64,000 nt of DNA from assembly GCA_002104985.1 (NCBI GenBank), contig MCGO01000173.1:16331-80330 (forward strand), written 5' to 3'. Positions 1 through 11,983 of this stretch are shown here, piece after piece. This DNA is from Rhizoclosmatium globosum (lineage: Eukaryota; Chytridiomycota; Chytridiomycetes; Chytridiales; Chytriomycetaceae). Positions within the stretch are counted from its first letter, which is position 1, and each line of letters starts with the position of its first letter. The position numbers were made by a program, and so were the translations under genes. The notes under the pieces are model-generated. The model was not told where the DNA came from, searched no databases, and saw only the letters and a program-made list of their open reading frames with translations.

Positions 1-1520
1 TTAACTTCTTTGACGCAAGTGGAGTCCCACGTGACAACACCACAATAGGCATCTTTCGCAACAATCAATGCAACGCATGGATCACAAGCAGCTTTCAGAT
101 ACGGTCCAATAACGCATTTATCATGAGCGCATGTAACTTTAGTGGTAACTGGTGAAGTAGACGGAGGAACGCTAGTGGTTTTGGGGACAGTTGTTGCCTT
201 TGTTGTTGGGGATGGGGGAACGCTGGTGCTTTTGTTGACAATTGCTGAAGAAGTTTTTGTGGGTGCACTTGGTGATGGAACAATTGTTGTCGAAGGTTTG
301 GCGGTGGTGACAGACGGCACTGATGGTACAGGAACAGCACTCCCAGGGTGAATAGCTTGAGCAAATCCCACGCGCTTGTTTGTAACGTCAAATACAGTGT
401 ATGCAGCTCTCAGAAAAACATCGCCGAAGATATAATCCGGATTAGCGCCTCCACCGACAATACCACTGACACAGGAACCCCCGTTCTGAAAAACGTATTG
501 CTTCGGAGTTACGACGATGGTTGAGTTTCCAATGTTTACGGTGATACTTGGACCAGTCAAGCTGCAAGATATTGGTGAAAACCCTTGACTATTCGCAGCA
601 GAAGCGCCGATGGCTGCATTGAGCTTTGCAGCTACTGCAGTGGGTACAATCATTAATGTCGTTCCTGTGTCGGCGATAGCACTGCTTCCGGTCATAGGAA
701 TAGAAACTCCATTAATGACAAACGAACCCCCAACTACACTGAATTGCCAGTAAGCCAGAGTCGTCAATGGCACTGAAAAGAAGTGTTAATTTTCAATCAT
801 CAACTTCAATAAAAGCAAAAAACAAACCCCATTGAACCGCTCCCACGTATTTTGTTGTATCAACGCCATTGATTGTAAGCTCACCGGTGTCCTTGTCTGC
901 ATAGTTTGAAAAATAGAAGGCAAAGCCACCAATACCAGCTGCCCCAATAAAATTTCCCTTCGCTGTATTGAAGTCAATGGAGTTCAACAGAGAAAATCCA
1001 AGCCCCCATAATCCGTCAAATGGACCTGTCATTCCTGATTCACTAGTCGTAACTCCAAAGTCAAGTGTTGCAGTTACACCGCCAAGAGTGACTGGCCCGT
1101 GATAAATGATTCCTGAAATCGTGGAGCCGTCACCGTATGCGTCGAAAACGTCTTGCCCGTGTTTGAAAGAGTCGAGTCTGCAATGTTGACAGAAGGGCCG
1201 CTGGTACAAGAAGAATCAGTTGACTTGCACGCTGGACCACGAAGCCAAATATCAGAAGAACCCGTATCTAAATCAACATTGAAGACTTGGTTATTTCCAA
1301 TTGTGACTTGAGCGGTGTAAAGAGCGTTTTGCCAGTTAACAAGTGACGTTGAACGGTGGTCCTTCAAACCCTTGATACCGAGCTTGTGTCGCGTGTTTGC
1401 GATCTTGAGGTAATCTAAAGCAGTTAGGTTTTCACCTTTACGCTGGATTGGTATTGTTATTTGGGCTTCGGTGACGGACGCACTCGTAATCAAGAGTGCA
1501 AGCAGACCTAGAAGTTGCAT
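1..1520 (-). CDS. Secreted pepsin-like aspartic protease (family A1), 3' end beyond the window
   Basis: Secreted endopeptidase of the pepsin fold. Exon 1 is 1520-828 and exon 2 is 772-1, running off the left edge. The N-terminus MQLLGLLALLITSASVTEA is a signal peptide, followed by a short propeptide. The first catalytic motif is DTGSSDIW and the second, in exon 2, is ADTGTT; a YGDGS flap motif is also present. After the catalytic domain comes a Ser/Thr/Pro linker and a small Cys-rich module (C-AHD-KC, CDPC, YCG, WDSTC) that may anchor or bind substrate. The frame breaks at the four-base run 1145-1148: adding one base restores the flap motif and the codon phase of the intron. This is either a sequencing indel or a recent lesion. 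Family assignment is firm; substrate is unknown. Confidence 0.88.
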
Positions 1521-1668
1521 TTTGTGAAGTTTGATGTTGTTCAGACGAGATGCGTTTCCGGCAATTTATGAAAGAGTGAAACAAAGGGCGATTGAACAAG
1601 AATGGATCGAAACAAGAGAGACAATAGCGGAGACAAGAGGGGTATTGTCCTGCCATACAATGCCACAA

Positions 1669-2184
1669 TATGGAGGATATTTGAAATACCGATTAATGTT
1701 CCTATCATGAAATCTCACACGTGAAACAATATGCTCGAATCCATTTTTAATATTTCGTGATTTCTGTTAGCTTAAACAAGAACAACAAAAAGAATTATGT
1801 ACCAAAATTGATTTCACCAAGGACACTTAAAACGAGATATCAGCATTTGATTCTAGACTCAAAATTCGAATAGTACTTTCTTCACGCAAATAGAGATAGA
1901 CTGGAAAACATCATGGGAAGTGAGACAGTTCCCATCTAATGCTCGTTTCTAGTTAGTTGATGATGGGAAACAATGCCTGTTTCGATTGTCGTTCATCGGT
2001 TTCTCTTTAAAGGAAAGGATTTATCACGACGAGCCAACATCAAACTGGAAACCATGAGATGACACAATGCGAATCTAGCTTTGACCGGAACATTCAATAT
2101 TTATTGCTTGTAAGAACGTCTGATAGTCTAACTCAAAATTTCCAATGAAAGGGAAAGGTAAATCTACATCCAACCAATCCCATT
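1669..2184. other. Intergenic region between protease and channel gene
   Basis: About 500 bases with no convincing open frame, RNA gene or repeat. It should hold the upstream region of the protease (minus strand) and the 3' end of the downstream-oriented channel transcript. I saw no structured element. Confidence 0.5.
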
Positions 2185-5104
2185 TTAACTATCCTTCTTG
2201 TCGCAGAGCTCCTGTCTACGACGATCATTGACAATCTGGTACTTTGTCGTCTCATTGGTCTTGACCAACAATGAATGATCATGCCACAAGTTGGAAGCTT
2301 GCGTTAATTTCTTGTTTCGCATCTCACGATCATGTTCTCGCTTCATCTTCTCAAAAGGCTTCACAAGATCCTTGACCCATCCGTTCCAGTAATCCATACC
2401 AGTACGGATCTCAATATCCTCGCCGCTATGCGTCCTTGCCACAACAAGCTTCATCGTCTGTGATATAGTGTGACCAGGGTTCTCTGGGTCAGGTACATCC
2501 CGCTCCGTGAACAAAAAGTATCGTGGCTGGATAATAGAACCCTGTTCAATCGGGTTTGCATGCCATCCGACATGTCGAAGCAAAAAGTGTCGTGTGCTGT
2601 CATTCAGTTTCTCATCGGTATCGATAATCAAATACGCGAATTGAACAGCCCAGTATCGTTTCGAGTCTTTAGCAACTTCCTTGAATGTTTCGACAAGCTT
2701 GGCAATAAGGACGTTGATGAGAAGAACCATGACGAGGAACCCGTAAAGGAAGAAGAGGAATTCAGTGAAGCCGGCGAGTTTTGATTTTCTAAAGTCATCG
2801 AAAACGGTTTGGGCAAAGAGGAAACGAATGGTCCAGAGAACAGAGCCGAGGTAGTTTGTCCAATCGAGAACGACAATAGGTTCATTTTGAGTAATGTTGG
2901 GGACATCACGCATTTGGAGGAAGAGGGCAGCAGCAAAACCGAGGGTAAGAGCAATGTAAAGGGCCAACCATTGCATCAAGTCAGTAACAAGAATCTTCTT
3001 GTAAACGACAATGAGTGGACCCACAGACTTGAATCCTTTCGAGAAATTGAGCATGTAGACCCAACCGAGAATAATGGCAAACGCAAAAATAATGTTTTCC
3101 GTGTTGGTAACATAGAACCATTGACTTTGATTGACGGCACTTGCAACACCCCAACGGAAGATTGGAATCAACAATACCAGCGTAGAAACAGACCACTGAA
3201 TAATGTTTTCACCAGCACCGTATCCAACAAAGTAAGCAAATCCTTGGGTAGCAAACTCCTTGGCTTCCCCAAGCAGCATTCCCAAAACACCAAGGACCGA
3301 GAGACCCTCAAATGCCAAACGAACGATGGGGTACTTGTTACCATCATAACCTCCGTTAAAGTAGTTACGACGGTCTGCCAAAGTAAATGGCTGCAAACCG
3401 ATGGTGACAGTGAAAATAATCATCAAGAGCAAGGTCAAAACGAAACGGATCAAGAACTTTTTACGCGCGTAGAGGGCCCACTTGACGTTCAAAAGGGACT
3501 CAAAGAGTGGGTGGTTGATGATTGCTTTGTCTTCACGGTCAGCAGCAATTTCAATGGCAGACTTTGAAACTCGGGAGGAAGACAAGACTTCACCAGTCTT
3601 TGTGTCAATCTTCTCCTGGTGTGGCTGAATTGGGTCCAAGTCGTCAATACAGATACGGTAGTGTCTGACGGAACCAAACTGAATGAACAGGTTAGATGGG
3701 AATCACAGAATCACAGAAGCTTCAAAGCCACTCACCTCCCACTCAAGCTCCTTGATAGTGTCAATCATGTTTGCGTGTCCTCTAGAAATACCCAACTGGA
3801 AAGGAGTCAAGTTGTCCTTGTTACGAGCTCTCATCAAATCGACGCAGGGAACTCCAGTTTTCCTGGCTTCCTCCAATTGAGCCATGTTGCGGTGCTTAAT
3901 GTAGTTGAACACTTCGATCTCAAAGTCTCCGTAGTAAGCCATGACGTGGAGAACGTTGTTACCTGATTAAAGAGTTAGCTAACATCGCCATCACCTTCGC
4001 CACAGACTAACCGTAAATGTCGACAGCAGACAAATCAGCAGGGTCGTATGGGTTCTCAACCAAGTACTTCAGGACCTTATTCTTGTGGGTGGAAGCAGCA
4101 AACTGCAAGATGGTCTGACCATAGTACAAACATCCTTTGTCTTCGTCCTTCAAGAATTCAGTTCCAGTAACGAGTGGTCCGTTGACCTTGGCACTGAATG
4201 AAAAAGTTCAGCGACCTCAATAGCCTATTCCCTCACTACTCCATTCGAAACTCATTTTCATCCAAACTCCCACCCCCACCACCAACTTCCAAATAAAACA
4301 AAAGTCAACATACCCATTCTCGATCAAAAAGGTAACCAACTCAGTATCTCCAATAACAGAGTTCACAACAGCAATGTGAAGCGCCGTTTCACCAAAGTAC
4401 TTGCGCTTCAAGTAAACCTCATTGACCAAGTTAGGAAAAGTCCTAACAATCCACTTGACCATTTCCTTGTGACGACCCAAGACAGCAATGTGAAGGATTG
4501 TTTCACCTTCACCACCACGCTCACAGTCTCCACGGCGACCCACGACTTTGGCGTCAGGGTGGGGAAGGGGTGGGAAGTGGTAAGGCTCAACAGAGAAGGT
4601 CTTGACTGGTTTGGTTAAATCATAGACGAGGAAGTGTCAGATCCAAAACAGTGTCAACACCACCAATTTAAAGACACAAAACGCACCCTTTTCAAGATCG
4701 CCTTCAAAGGCAGCTTCCCACAGGTTTCCGTCTTCAAAGAGAGCTGTTTGCGAGGACTCTTCGTGGTGGAGGAAGGTGTTGGAGGACCCAAAGCGTTGGT
4801 GTGTCTTTCCAGTGGCCGAAGTGAAACTGGAGTGATTGGATTGAGTGATTGGATTGATCAGGTGGTTTGCAGCAGGTTAGTTAAGCATGTTAGGGTGGGT
4901 GGGGTAGAGAAGGTACACGGAAGGCAGGCAGCTGAGCAAGAGAGGAACCAGGTAACAAACTCACGTTGCATTTGGTTTGTTGTGTGCACCAACCGAGGCA
5001 CTTGGAGGAACGCCCTTTGGCACAGCGTCTCTGCTTTCAACAAAGGCGCGCTGGGCAAACGACTCGCTCTTGCCCAACTTCCATTTCGATGACCCGTGAG
5101 ACAT
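2185..5104 (-). CDS. TRPV-like ankyrin-repeat cation channel, copy 1
   Basis: Six exons: 5104-4965, 4826-4687, 4605-4314, 4193-4012, 3962-3736, 3678-2185; together 2,475 nt, 824 residues. The N-terminal half carries about five ankyrin repeats (GETILHIAV, GETALHIAV, GQTILQFAA, GNNVLHVMA). Six membrane helices follow from roughly residue 400. Directly after helix S6 the segment LINVLIAKLVETFKEVAKDS, then W and Q, matches the S6/TRP-box arrangement of animal TRPV channels (NMLIALMGETVNKIA, W..Q). The pore loop lacks the GMGD-type filter of vertebrate TRPV, so ion selectivity cannot be inferred. A soluble C-terminal domain of about 170 residues is shared with the neighbouring copy. Likely a plasma or flagellar membrane channel; location is inference. 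Confidence 0.85.
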
Positions 5105-5359
5105 TTTCAAGTGTGGATTTTGTTTTGGTATAGTGCGCTCCGCCTCGATCTCCTCCAATTGATTTCAGCCAAATCTCCACTTTCTTTCTTTCTTTCTTTT
5201 TACTCTTTTAGCCCTTTTCTATTTAGTGTAATGTTGTACTGCCAGGAATCAACCCCGCATACCATGTACCCAACCCTGTCACAACCATCAAACAAAACAA
5301 AAACAAATAGAAAACAGCAACAACATAAGAATGAACAACAACCATATCACACCACCTAC

Positions 5360-8300
5360 TTACTCATACACAATAACCTCTTTATCATGCGCGGCAGCAG
5401 CAACACTCAACTTCTCCTCAACTTTAGCCCGCATAGCACGGTTCACATGCTGATAGACAGTAAAATGCTTCTCAGAGTGGTTCACACGGAACGAGTGTGA
5501 CTTCCACCACCCTCCTTCCTCAGCATTCGAGCTACCTCCACTCCAAATCGTCTTCATCACGTCACGCGTCCATCCAAACCAATGGTCCTTGTCTGTGCGG
5601 ACTTCGATTTCACCTCCTTTGGCGTCTTTGGCGACAATGAGTTTGAGGGTCTCGGTCTTGACGGTGCGCTTCTTGGTGTGGGGATCGATTTTGACTGTGT
5701 CGCGTTCGGTAAAGATAAAGTATCGGGATGCAGTTGCGGACTTGGATTTACGTTCAGTCGCGTTTCTTTTGATCTTGCTTTTGAAGGATTCTGAGGAAAC
5801 TGCCAGGCCATCTTCAATCAATTCACGGCGTTCGAGTTCCTCTTCGTCTTCATGTGTCCAACCCAAGTGTGACAAAATGTGCTTGTGCTTGCTGTCGCTC
5901 ATACTTTCATCGATTTCTATGTATCATACCAAATTAGTGCCCACTTTATAAAAGCAACAACAACGAAAAAAGTACACTCACGAATCAACAAAGACGCAAA
6001 CTGCACTCTCCAAGTTCTCTCACTGTCCTTTGCAATACTCTTGAGCGTCTCAGCAAGCATCGCAATCAACACGTTAAACAGCACAACCTGCGTCACAAAC
6101 ATGTACAACACGTACAAAAACTCTGTAAACGCAGGAATCTCCGCGAATCTGAAATCATCAAACCAATCCTTCATGAAAATGTACCGAATCGTCCAAACCA
6201 CAGCCCCAGCAAACTGGTTCCAATCATACGACGGCACAAACTCCTTCGTCGTCAAATACGGAACATGCTGCATCTGCAAAAACAAGGCCGACGCAAACCC
6301 AATCGTCAACACAACATACGGCACAAGCCACGCAACAAAGTCCGTCAAAATCATACGCTTGAAAATCAACAACAACGGACCCAACTTTTCAAATCCTTTG
6401 CTGAATTCAAGCAGGTAGAACCAGCCCCAGATTGCACAGAACCCAAACATGACATTCTCAACGTCAACAAGCGTGTCGTACCCGCTTGTACCCGTTGCTG
6501 CAGCGATACCCCATCTGATCACCGGAATCGTCCAAATCATAATCGCAAATAACCATTGCACATTGTTCTCCATGGATCCGTACCCACGGATATACTCGAT
6601 ACCTTGGATACGCAGTTCCTTGAGCTCTCCAAGAATCATGATAACAGTCCCGGCGATACTCAAGGACTCAAACACAAGACGTGGGATAGGGTGTCTGTTC
6701 TCATCACTGAACGAGTAGTTTCTACGGGCTTCAAGGGTATCTGGTTGCAACGAGATTGTAACAGTGATGCAAATAACCAAGAAGGCAGTCAACCCAAGTC
6801 TCCACAGAAACTCAGCGCGTCCATACAAAGCCCACTTGATCTTCAAGATGGATTCCATCAATGGGTGTGAGAGAATCTCCTTGTCCTGGTTCTCGACTGC
6901 GATTTCAATCGCGGATTTGGAGTATCGCTCGAGAGCCTTGGACCCGTCCTTGAACTGCTCGCGGAGGGACTCCTTTTTGTCTTGGTGTGGTTGGAGAGGG
7001 TCCAAATCGTCCAGACAGATTCGGTATTGACGCACGACTCCGAATTCCCAGATGATGTCTTTCATGGCTTCCAAAGCCTTGACGTGACCGCGGGAGATTC
7101 CGACTTGGTATGCGGTGAGGTGTTCCTTGTTTCTGGCTTTGGAAATGTCGACGGGACAGTCTTGGCCTTTGCGCTTGGCGATGCGTCTTGAGAGCATGTT
7201 CTTGCGCTTCAGGTATCCAAACAGCTCGAGGTCAAAGTTTCCGTGGTATGCCATGACATGGAGGACGTTGTTACCTATTCGTTTTGTTTCGTGTGAATAG
7301 TTTTGTTGTTGTTGGGAAGTGGGTCAAGAATATCAGCAGTGGGTATGTGGGTTGATCCATATCCTCTGTCAATAAGAAGTACTGGGATGATATAGTCTTG
7401 AAGCTGTTCGCTACGCTCACAGTTCTTTACTCGCTTCGCTCGCTATCCCTCGCTATCCCTCCGTTCTCCCTCCTTTCCACCAAATTTCCAAGCAACCACT
7501 CAGTTGAAACTCTCTAATCAGTAGTAGGTACAGTACCATAAATATCCACAACAGTCAAATCGGCAGGATCATGAGGATTCTCAACAAGGTACTTGACAGC
7601 CGCAGTCTTTCCGTTTGCAGCAGCAAACTGAAGAATCGTCTGACCAAAGTACAAGACACCTTTATCTGAATCCTTGAGGAATTCAGTACCAGAAACGAGG
7701 GGACCGTTCACGAGAGCACCACGTTCCACAAGACGCTTCACGATAGAAATGTCGTTTGGGGCATCAGGGTTTTCGGCCGTTCGAGGGAGTCCGCAGTTGA
7801 CGACGGCAATGTGGAGAGGTGTTTCGCCGTAGTATCTAATAGTAACATAAAAGATGAGTATGTAGAGAAAGTGATCAAGAGCAGGCAATAGCAAGACAAA
7901 AGATGTGAGGGTTTAAGTGGGGTGGAGATGGAATTGAAATTTTTGCGCACTGCCTCATGTTGTGTGTGCGTCCAATTGAGACACATATTTGATGGGGGAT
8001 GATGTACATGGATATGGATGTATTGAAGTATGTGTGATCGCAGCGAGAGGGGAGGGTGGAGACAAGGAGACAAGACAAGGCAAGACAAGACATACTTGTG
8101 TTTGACATAAGTTTCGTTGATCAAAGAGGGGAAGCGGTCAATGATCCAGTAGGCCAAGTCCGTGTGCTTTCTCAGGACGGCCAAGTGCAGGATAGTTTCA
8201 CCCTCGGCACCGCGTTCAAACTCTCCGCGGGTGTACACTGAGCCCGGTTCGACTGGCTCTTGACTCCATTGCTGTGTGTCGCCCATGTTTCCCTCCCAGA

Positions 8301-8580
8301 CCGCCTGCCACAGTCCGCCGTCCATGAACGCATTTGTTTGGTTGAGTGCGACCTTGTTCGGGTTTGTTGACTCAGTAGACAGGTGCGGCTTTGGAACAAG
8401 GCGGGACGAGGTGAAGTCGGCGGCATCCAATCCTGCGGCGCCTGATCCTGATCCTGACGACGAGGGAAGCGGCACAAGTGGAATCTCGTTGAAGTTGCTG
8501 TCAAGCGCCGCCTGCTGTCCACCTGAGGACTCGCTGTCATCGCTCATGTGCGACTCTCTTCGAGGCCTGAACGACGACAT
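5360..8580 (-). CDS. TRPV-like ankyrin-repeat cation channel, copy 2
   Basis: Tandem paralogue of the channel at 2185-5104, same strand, 255 bp apart. Exons: 8580-8096, 7835-7537, 7274-5982, 5916-5360; 2,634 nt, 877 residues. The first 100 residues are a Ser/Gly-rich extension absent from copy 1. Ankyrin repeats (GETILHLAV, GETPLHIAV, GQTILQFAA, GNNVLHVMA), six helices and the post-S6 segment LFNVLIAMLAETLKSIAKDS are all conserved. The pore loop (WTIRYIFMKDWFDDFR region) again lacks a GMGD filter. The intron at the ankyrin/ankyrin boundary (phase G|GT AAC AAC) is at the same place in both copies, while copy 1 has extra introns. The 262-nt intron 7275-7536 is unusually long and holds a dispersed repeat. 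A heteromeric pair is possible but unproven. Confidence 0.85.
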
Positions 8581-8627
8581 TGGGATTTGGATGATGAAAC
8601 AATTGCTCTATAATATCAAAAATAACA

Positions 8628-10094
8628 TCACAATAATAACACCCTTTCTTTGAACTTGCATGGTAGAATATCATCCATGGTAGCCGTATAATTACCAACC
8701 ACTTGCTTCAACTGAGGACATCGCTCAAACAGTCCCTCTAACCGCCGAACAACATCCTCTGCTCTGCTCCGCTTCTTCGCTTCTCCAAATAAATACAGAC
8801 CAGTTATGCACGCACTTACTCCCAAATACAATAGTGGAACGTGCAGTGTCGTCAAACTCAGACTCTCGAAATGCATTGAAAGCTGCAACCCCTTCCTCTC
8901 CCTCATGGAATCCACCACAGCGCTTCCTTGAGTAGCAGGACCAGCTGAATCCAGCAGGCGCCTCAGAATATGCACGGGAAAATCCTCCAACACTCGATTC
9001 GAATTCCAGTCTCCCTTATCCGAGAAGGACAGACTCTCCAACTCTGTGAACGCACTCAAGTTACCTAGCACAACTGGCTCCCACCCAACCATCTGACTCT
9101 CTGCCATTCCATACCCACTTTCCTCATCATAATCCCCAGCCTCCCGCATTCCAACAAACGAAAACCCAACACTCAACACCTTTAACTTATTCCCAACACT
9201 CCTTCCCAAACTGCTTAAATCAAGACCTCCTCTCACCCCACCCACAACACACAACTCCCTCAGCGTTTCCTGACACCCTTCCACAACCTCCCCCAACGCC
9301 TTCATCGAAAACGAATTCACACCATACCCTGTAACCCTCAACCTCACCAACCGGCACCCCAAAAACCCACGTAAACTCGCACTCGTCATCCCATGCAACA
9401 CACGCCCTCCAACCCCACCCCTCCCAACAACACTCAACTCCTTCCCACCACATAAACCCTCCACCCCACTCCCCATCAAAACACTCAACACCTTCAAAAC
9501 CCCAACATCACTAACAACATCCCACCCGGCATCCAAATAAACCCGCTCAACCCCACCTCCACCAACCCTCCCCGCCCCAACAACCCTCCCCAAATCCTCA
9601 ACCCCAACACTCCACCCACCCTTCCCAAACACAAACCAAAACCCCTTCACAAACCTCCCCACGCGCGCCTTATCCCTCCGCATGCGCGCGAGGAACTTCC
9701 GCGGCAGCGGCGTGTTTGCAGTCGCGGGGAGGGGGAGGAGGTGGTGCCACCGCCACAGTGTCCAGAACGGGTGTAAATTCGACGCGGTTCTGAACACGCG
9801 GGAGACGGCGCCGAATGCGAGGAGGACGGGGATGGTGTGTGTTGGGTGGTGTGTTCCCTTTGTTGTGTGGATTGTTTCGTGGAAGCGTGGTTTTTCAGGA
9901 CGTGGTTGGTGGTGTGGGTGGTTGTACATGTGTGGTGTTGTTGAGGTGTTGGATGGGTGGGTGAGGGTGAAGGTTTGGTGTCGGTTCCCGGCGGGGATGT
10001 TGAAGGCTGTGTTTGTCGGAGTGTAGTGGGGTTGTAGGTATAATAGGATTTGGAGGAGGAGTTCAGGGGGTAAGTTTGTGATGGAGGGCGGCAT
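8628..10094 (-). CDS. F-box-like protein
   Basis: Single-exon frame of 488 residues starting MPPSITNLPPELLLQILLYL, a good F-box start (LPxELLLxIL). F-box proteins recruit substrates to SCF ubiquitin ligases through Skp1. The rest is Leu/Val/Gly-rich and may be a degenerate leucine-rich-repeat substrate arm, but no regular repeat period is obvious. Its stop lies 47 bp upstream of the channel start at 8580. The middle of the gene (about 9200-9700) has strongly C-biased coding-complement composition, unlike its neighbours. The F-box call rests on the N-terminal 45 residues only. Confidence 0.65.
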   Translation of the reverse strand: MPPSITNLPPELLLQILLYLQPHYTPTNTAFNIPAGNRHQTFTLTHPSNTSTTPHMYNHPHHQPRPEKPRFHETIHTTKGTHHPTHTIPVLLAFGAVSRVFRTASNLHPFWTLWRWHHLLPLPATANTPLPRKFLARMRRDKARVGRFVKGFWFVFGKGGWSVGVEDLGRVVGAGRVGGGGVERVYLDAGWDVVSDVGVLKVLSVLMGSGVEGLCGGKELSVVGRGGVGGRVLHGMTSASLRGFLGCRLVRLRVTGYGVNSFSMKALGEVVEGCQETLRELCVVGGVRGGLDLSSLGRSVGNKLKVLSVGFSFVGMREAGDYDEESGYGMAESQMVGWEPVVLGNLSAFTELESLSFSDKGDWNSNRVLEDFPVHILRRLLDSAGPATQGSAVVDSMRERKGLQLSMHFESLSLTTLHVPLLYLGVSACITGLYLFGEAKKRSRAEDVVRRLEGLFERCPQLKQVVGNYTATMDDILPCKFKERVLLL

Positions 10095-10242
10095 TCTTTG
10101 GTTGAAGGAGGAAGAGACGCGAAGTCAAAAAAGTAAAAATGTATTTGTTTACTTTATTTTGCATGAGGACATTGCTTATTGTACAAAATGGGTGGGGTAT
10201 ATCATAATAGTAAGAGGCGATAGCATGAGCCAAGAGTCAAAC

Positions 10243-10473
10243 TCAGTAGGAGACAGATCCAGCACGTCTCCTCAAAAACTGTCCGACCCGTCCAAACAAG
10301 GACCCAATAGACTTTGTACTCTGGTTGGAAGAACGAATAGAAGCAGCCGTATCATCGGCATTTGAATCCGGCAGCTCAAAGTCATCATAATTGTCAATAT
10401 CGTCAGCCCAAATCAGTGGTACTGGAGGGGGTAGGTCAAAGCTGCAGCTTAGTGCGGTCGCAGATGGAGTCAT
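10243..10473 (-). CDS. Small acidic protein with basic C-terminal helix
   Basis: ATG at 10473, 76 residues. An acidic middle (WADDIDNYDDFELPDSNADD) is followed by a Ser-rich stretch and the C-terminal segment STKSIGSLFGRVGQFLRRR, which can form a basic amphipathic helix. The C-terminal pattern (Ser-rich, then K-S-hydrophobic) resembles the tiny proteins at 10839-11032 and 11243-11419, though the SPSV start motif is absent. Function unknown; could be membrane-associated through its tail. Confidence 0.45.
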   Translation of the reverse strand: MTPSATALSCSFDLPPPVPLIWADDIDNYDDFELPDSNADDTAASIRSSNQSTKSIGSLFGRVGQFLRRRAGSVSY

Positions 10474-10838
10474 TTACTTTGCTTTGCTTTGTTCTTTTTT
10501 CGAGAATTGTGGAGAGAGGCTTACTGCGGGATCTGTTTCAGTGTTTGGGGAGGCGGCTGAGTGTCTTTTCAGTTCCAACAGACACTCATGAATAAAAGCA
10601 GTTCCACGTTCATCAAAGAAACAATTCAGTTTATAGTATAAATAACAATTTCCAATGCAGAAGAATAGGTAGTTGAGTGCTTACCTCGAAGTTCGGAAGG
10701 AGGCGTTGATATCTGAACCATAAACAGCCACGAAGGCAATGCCGAATTATCTTTATTAAACTATTACATACACTATCTGAAAGAAATGAATGCAAAGGTG
10801 GCTACAGTAATCCATCAATCATCCTAGAACCTCAAATA
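10474..10838. other. Spacer between small-protein genes
   Basis: About 365 bases, AT-rich, without a supported gene. It presumably contains the promoter of the minus-strand gene at 10243-10473 and the 3' end of the next one. Confidence 0.4.
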
Positions 10839-11032
10839 TCACTTGCAAAAGAGATTCTCAAAGAAAGACTTAACGGACTTGACAGAGAATGTGGACTCGT
10901 TCGTGTTAGTTCTTGGACGGGGAGTCCAAATATGTTGTAGGTGTCGTCGATTGAGTTGATCGGGTTGCTGCGTTTCGGAGCAAACATGTGTGTCTTTGGT
11001 GCCATGGAGGCGATTACGCTTGGAGAGAGCAT
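10839..11032 (-). CDS. SPSVxAS-family small protein, with apparent missing base
   Basis: ATG at 11032. It begins MLSPSVIASMAPKTHMFAPK, the signature shared with 11243-11419, 11984-12205 and 19968-20114. As read, the frame drifts into an unrelated Ser/Leu tail. Adding one base in the run at 10920-10923 gives 64 residues ending in SVKSVKSFFENLFCK, which matches the helix-like ends of the other members. The switch is therefore most likely a one-base indel. No known domain. Confidence 0.55.
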
Positions 11033-11242
11033 TTTGTTGCTATTGTGGCTGTTGTATGGACCTGGGTTTGATGATACAAAAGTTTGGTTGTTTGGGTGAC
11101 GAAATTTGAGAGAATATTTTTGAACGTGGGGTAAAAACGAGGCGATATTCTTTATGTAATGTAGAACTGATTATGTTTATTGGCTTATGTAGGTTTGTTT
11201 AAACTTAAAATGTTGCAAAAGCACGTGTTGACAGTTCTTGGA

Positions 11243-11419
11243 TCAATACCTTCCAAACATCTTGCTCAACAAGGACTTGTTACTCTTGGTAGATGAATTA
11301 GAGTCGTTAGTACCAACTCTTTGGGCTCGAAGACCGTAAGGATATGAGGACCAAGTGTTCTTTCTGGCGAACATCTGATTCTTATGGATCATAGAGGCGA
11401 TAACACTTGGAGAGAACAT
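11243..11419 (-). CDS. SPSVxAS-family small protein
   Basis: Short intact gene of 58 residues. It starts MFSPSVIASMIHKNQMFARK and ends in a Ser/Asn-rich stretch plus STKSNKSLLSKMFGRY. The start is the only ATG that gives the family motif. Same strand and spacing as its neighbours, so probably a tandem duplicate. The basic, Phe-containing end may form a short amphipathic helix. Function unknown. Confidence 0.6.
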   Translation of the reverse strand: MFSPSVIASMIHKNQMFARKNTWSSYPYGLRAQRVGTNDSNSSTKSNKSLLSKMFGRY

Positions 11420-11983
11420 AATGGTTTTTTTGATTTAAAGTTGATGGAGACTCTGAAAGTAAAGTGCTTCAGTATTTATATTTGCTACGGGTGGCTGCCC
11501 CTTCTTCTGTTTCATTTCAGTGTTCAAATTATTTAACAGCCAAGGCTCAAACTGTGCTACTAAGTTTAAATTAGAGTTGAACGTATTCTTGCGCCCCCTA
11601 AACATTTTTTGAATTTGTCACGAATTTGATAGACAGAGTGAAACAGTGTATAAACAGTATTTCTACGTTTATTACCGCGGAAAATAATGTTGGGTTTCAT
11701 AATGGCAATGTCTCTCTGTGAGATCTCTCAGAGGGTTGCGAGGGCCGATAGGCGTTTTATGGCACTCAGTTGAGGCGACAAGACAGTAGTTACAGGTGTT
11801 GTTGGATATATCGGTGAAAACTTTGGGATTTTATACCCAACTGCCTTTGAAAGTGAACAAGACAAGTATATCATGCTTTCTTTGAACGAATGAGCGAAAA
11901 CAATGCATGTTTTATTTATAAATGAGAGTGAAGTTTAAGAAGATGAATTGAAGTAAATATCCTATGTAAAGATCTTCGGGTTA
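11420..11983. other. Intergenic spacer
   Basis: About 560 bases of AT-rich DNA between two SPSVxAS-family genes. No open frame, RNA gene or repeat that I can support. Confidence 0.45.

Noticed and set aside
2809..3567. 252-codon plus-strand frame within the first channel gene
   Set aside because: Antisense shadow of the membrane-helix exon; composition without protein features.
10898..10923. A 23-nt micro-intron (GT...CTAAC...AG) to explain the frame change in the SPSV protein at 10839-11032
   Set aside because: It would restore frame, but 23 nt is far below the other introns here, and a one-base indel in a C run explains it more simply.
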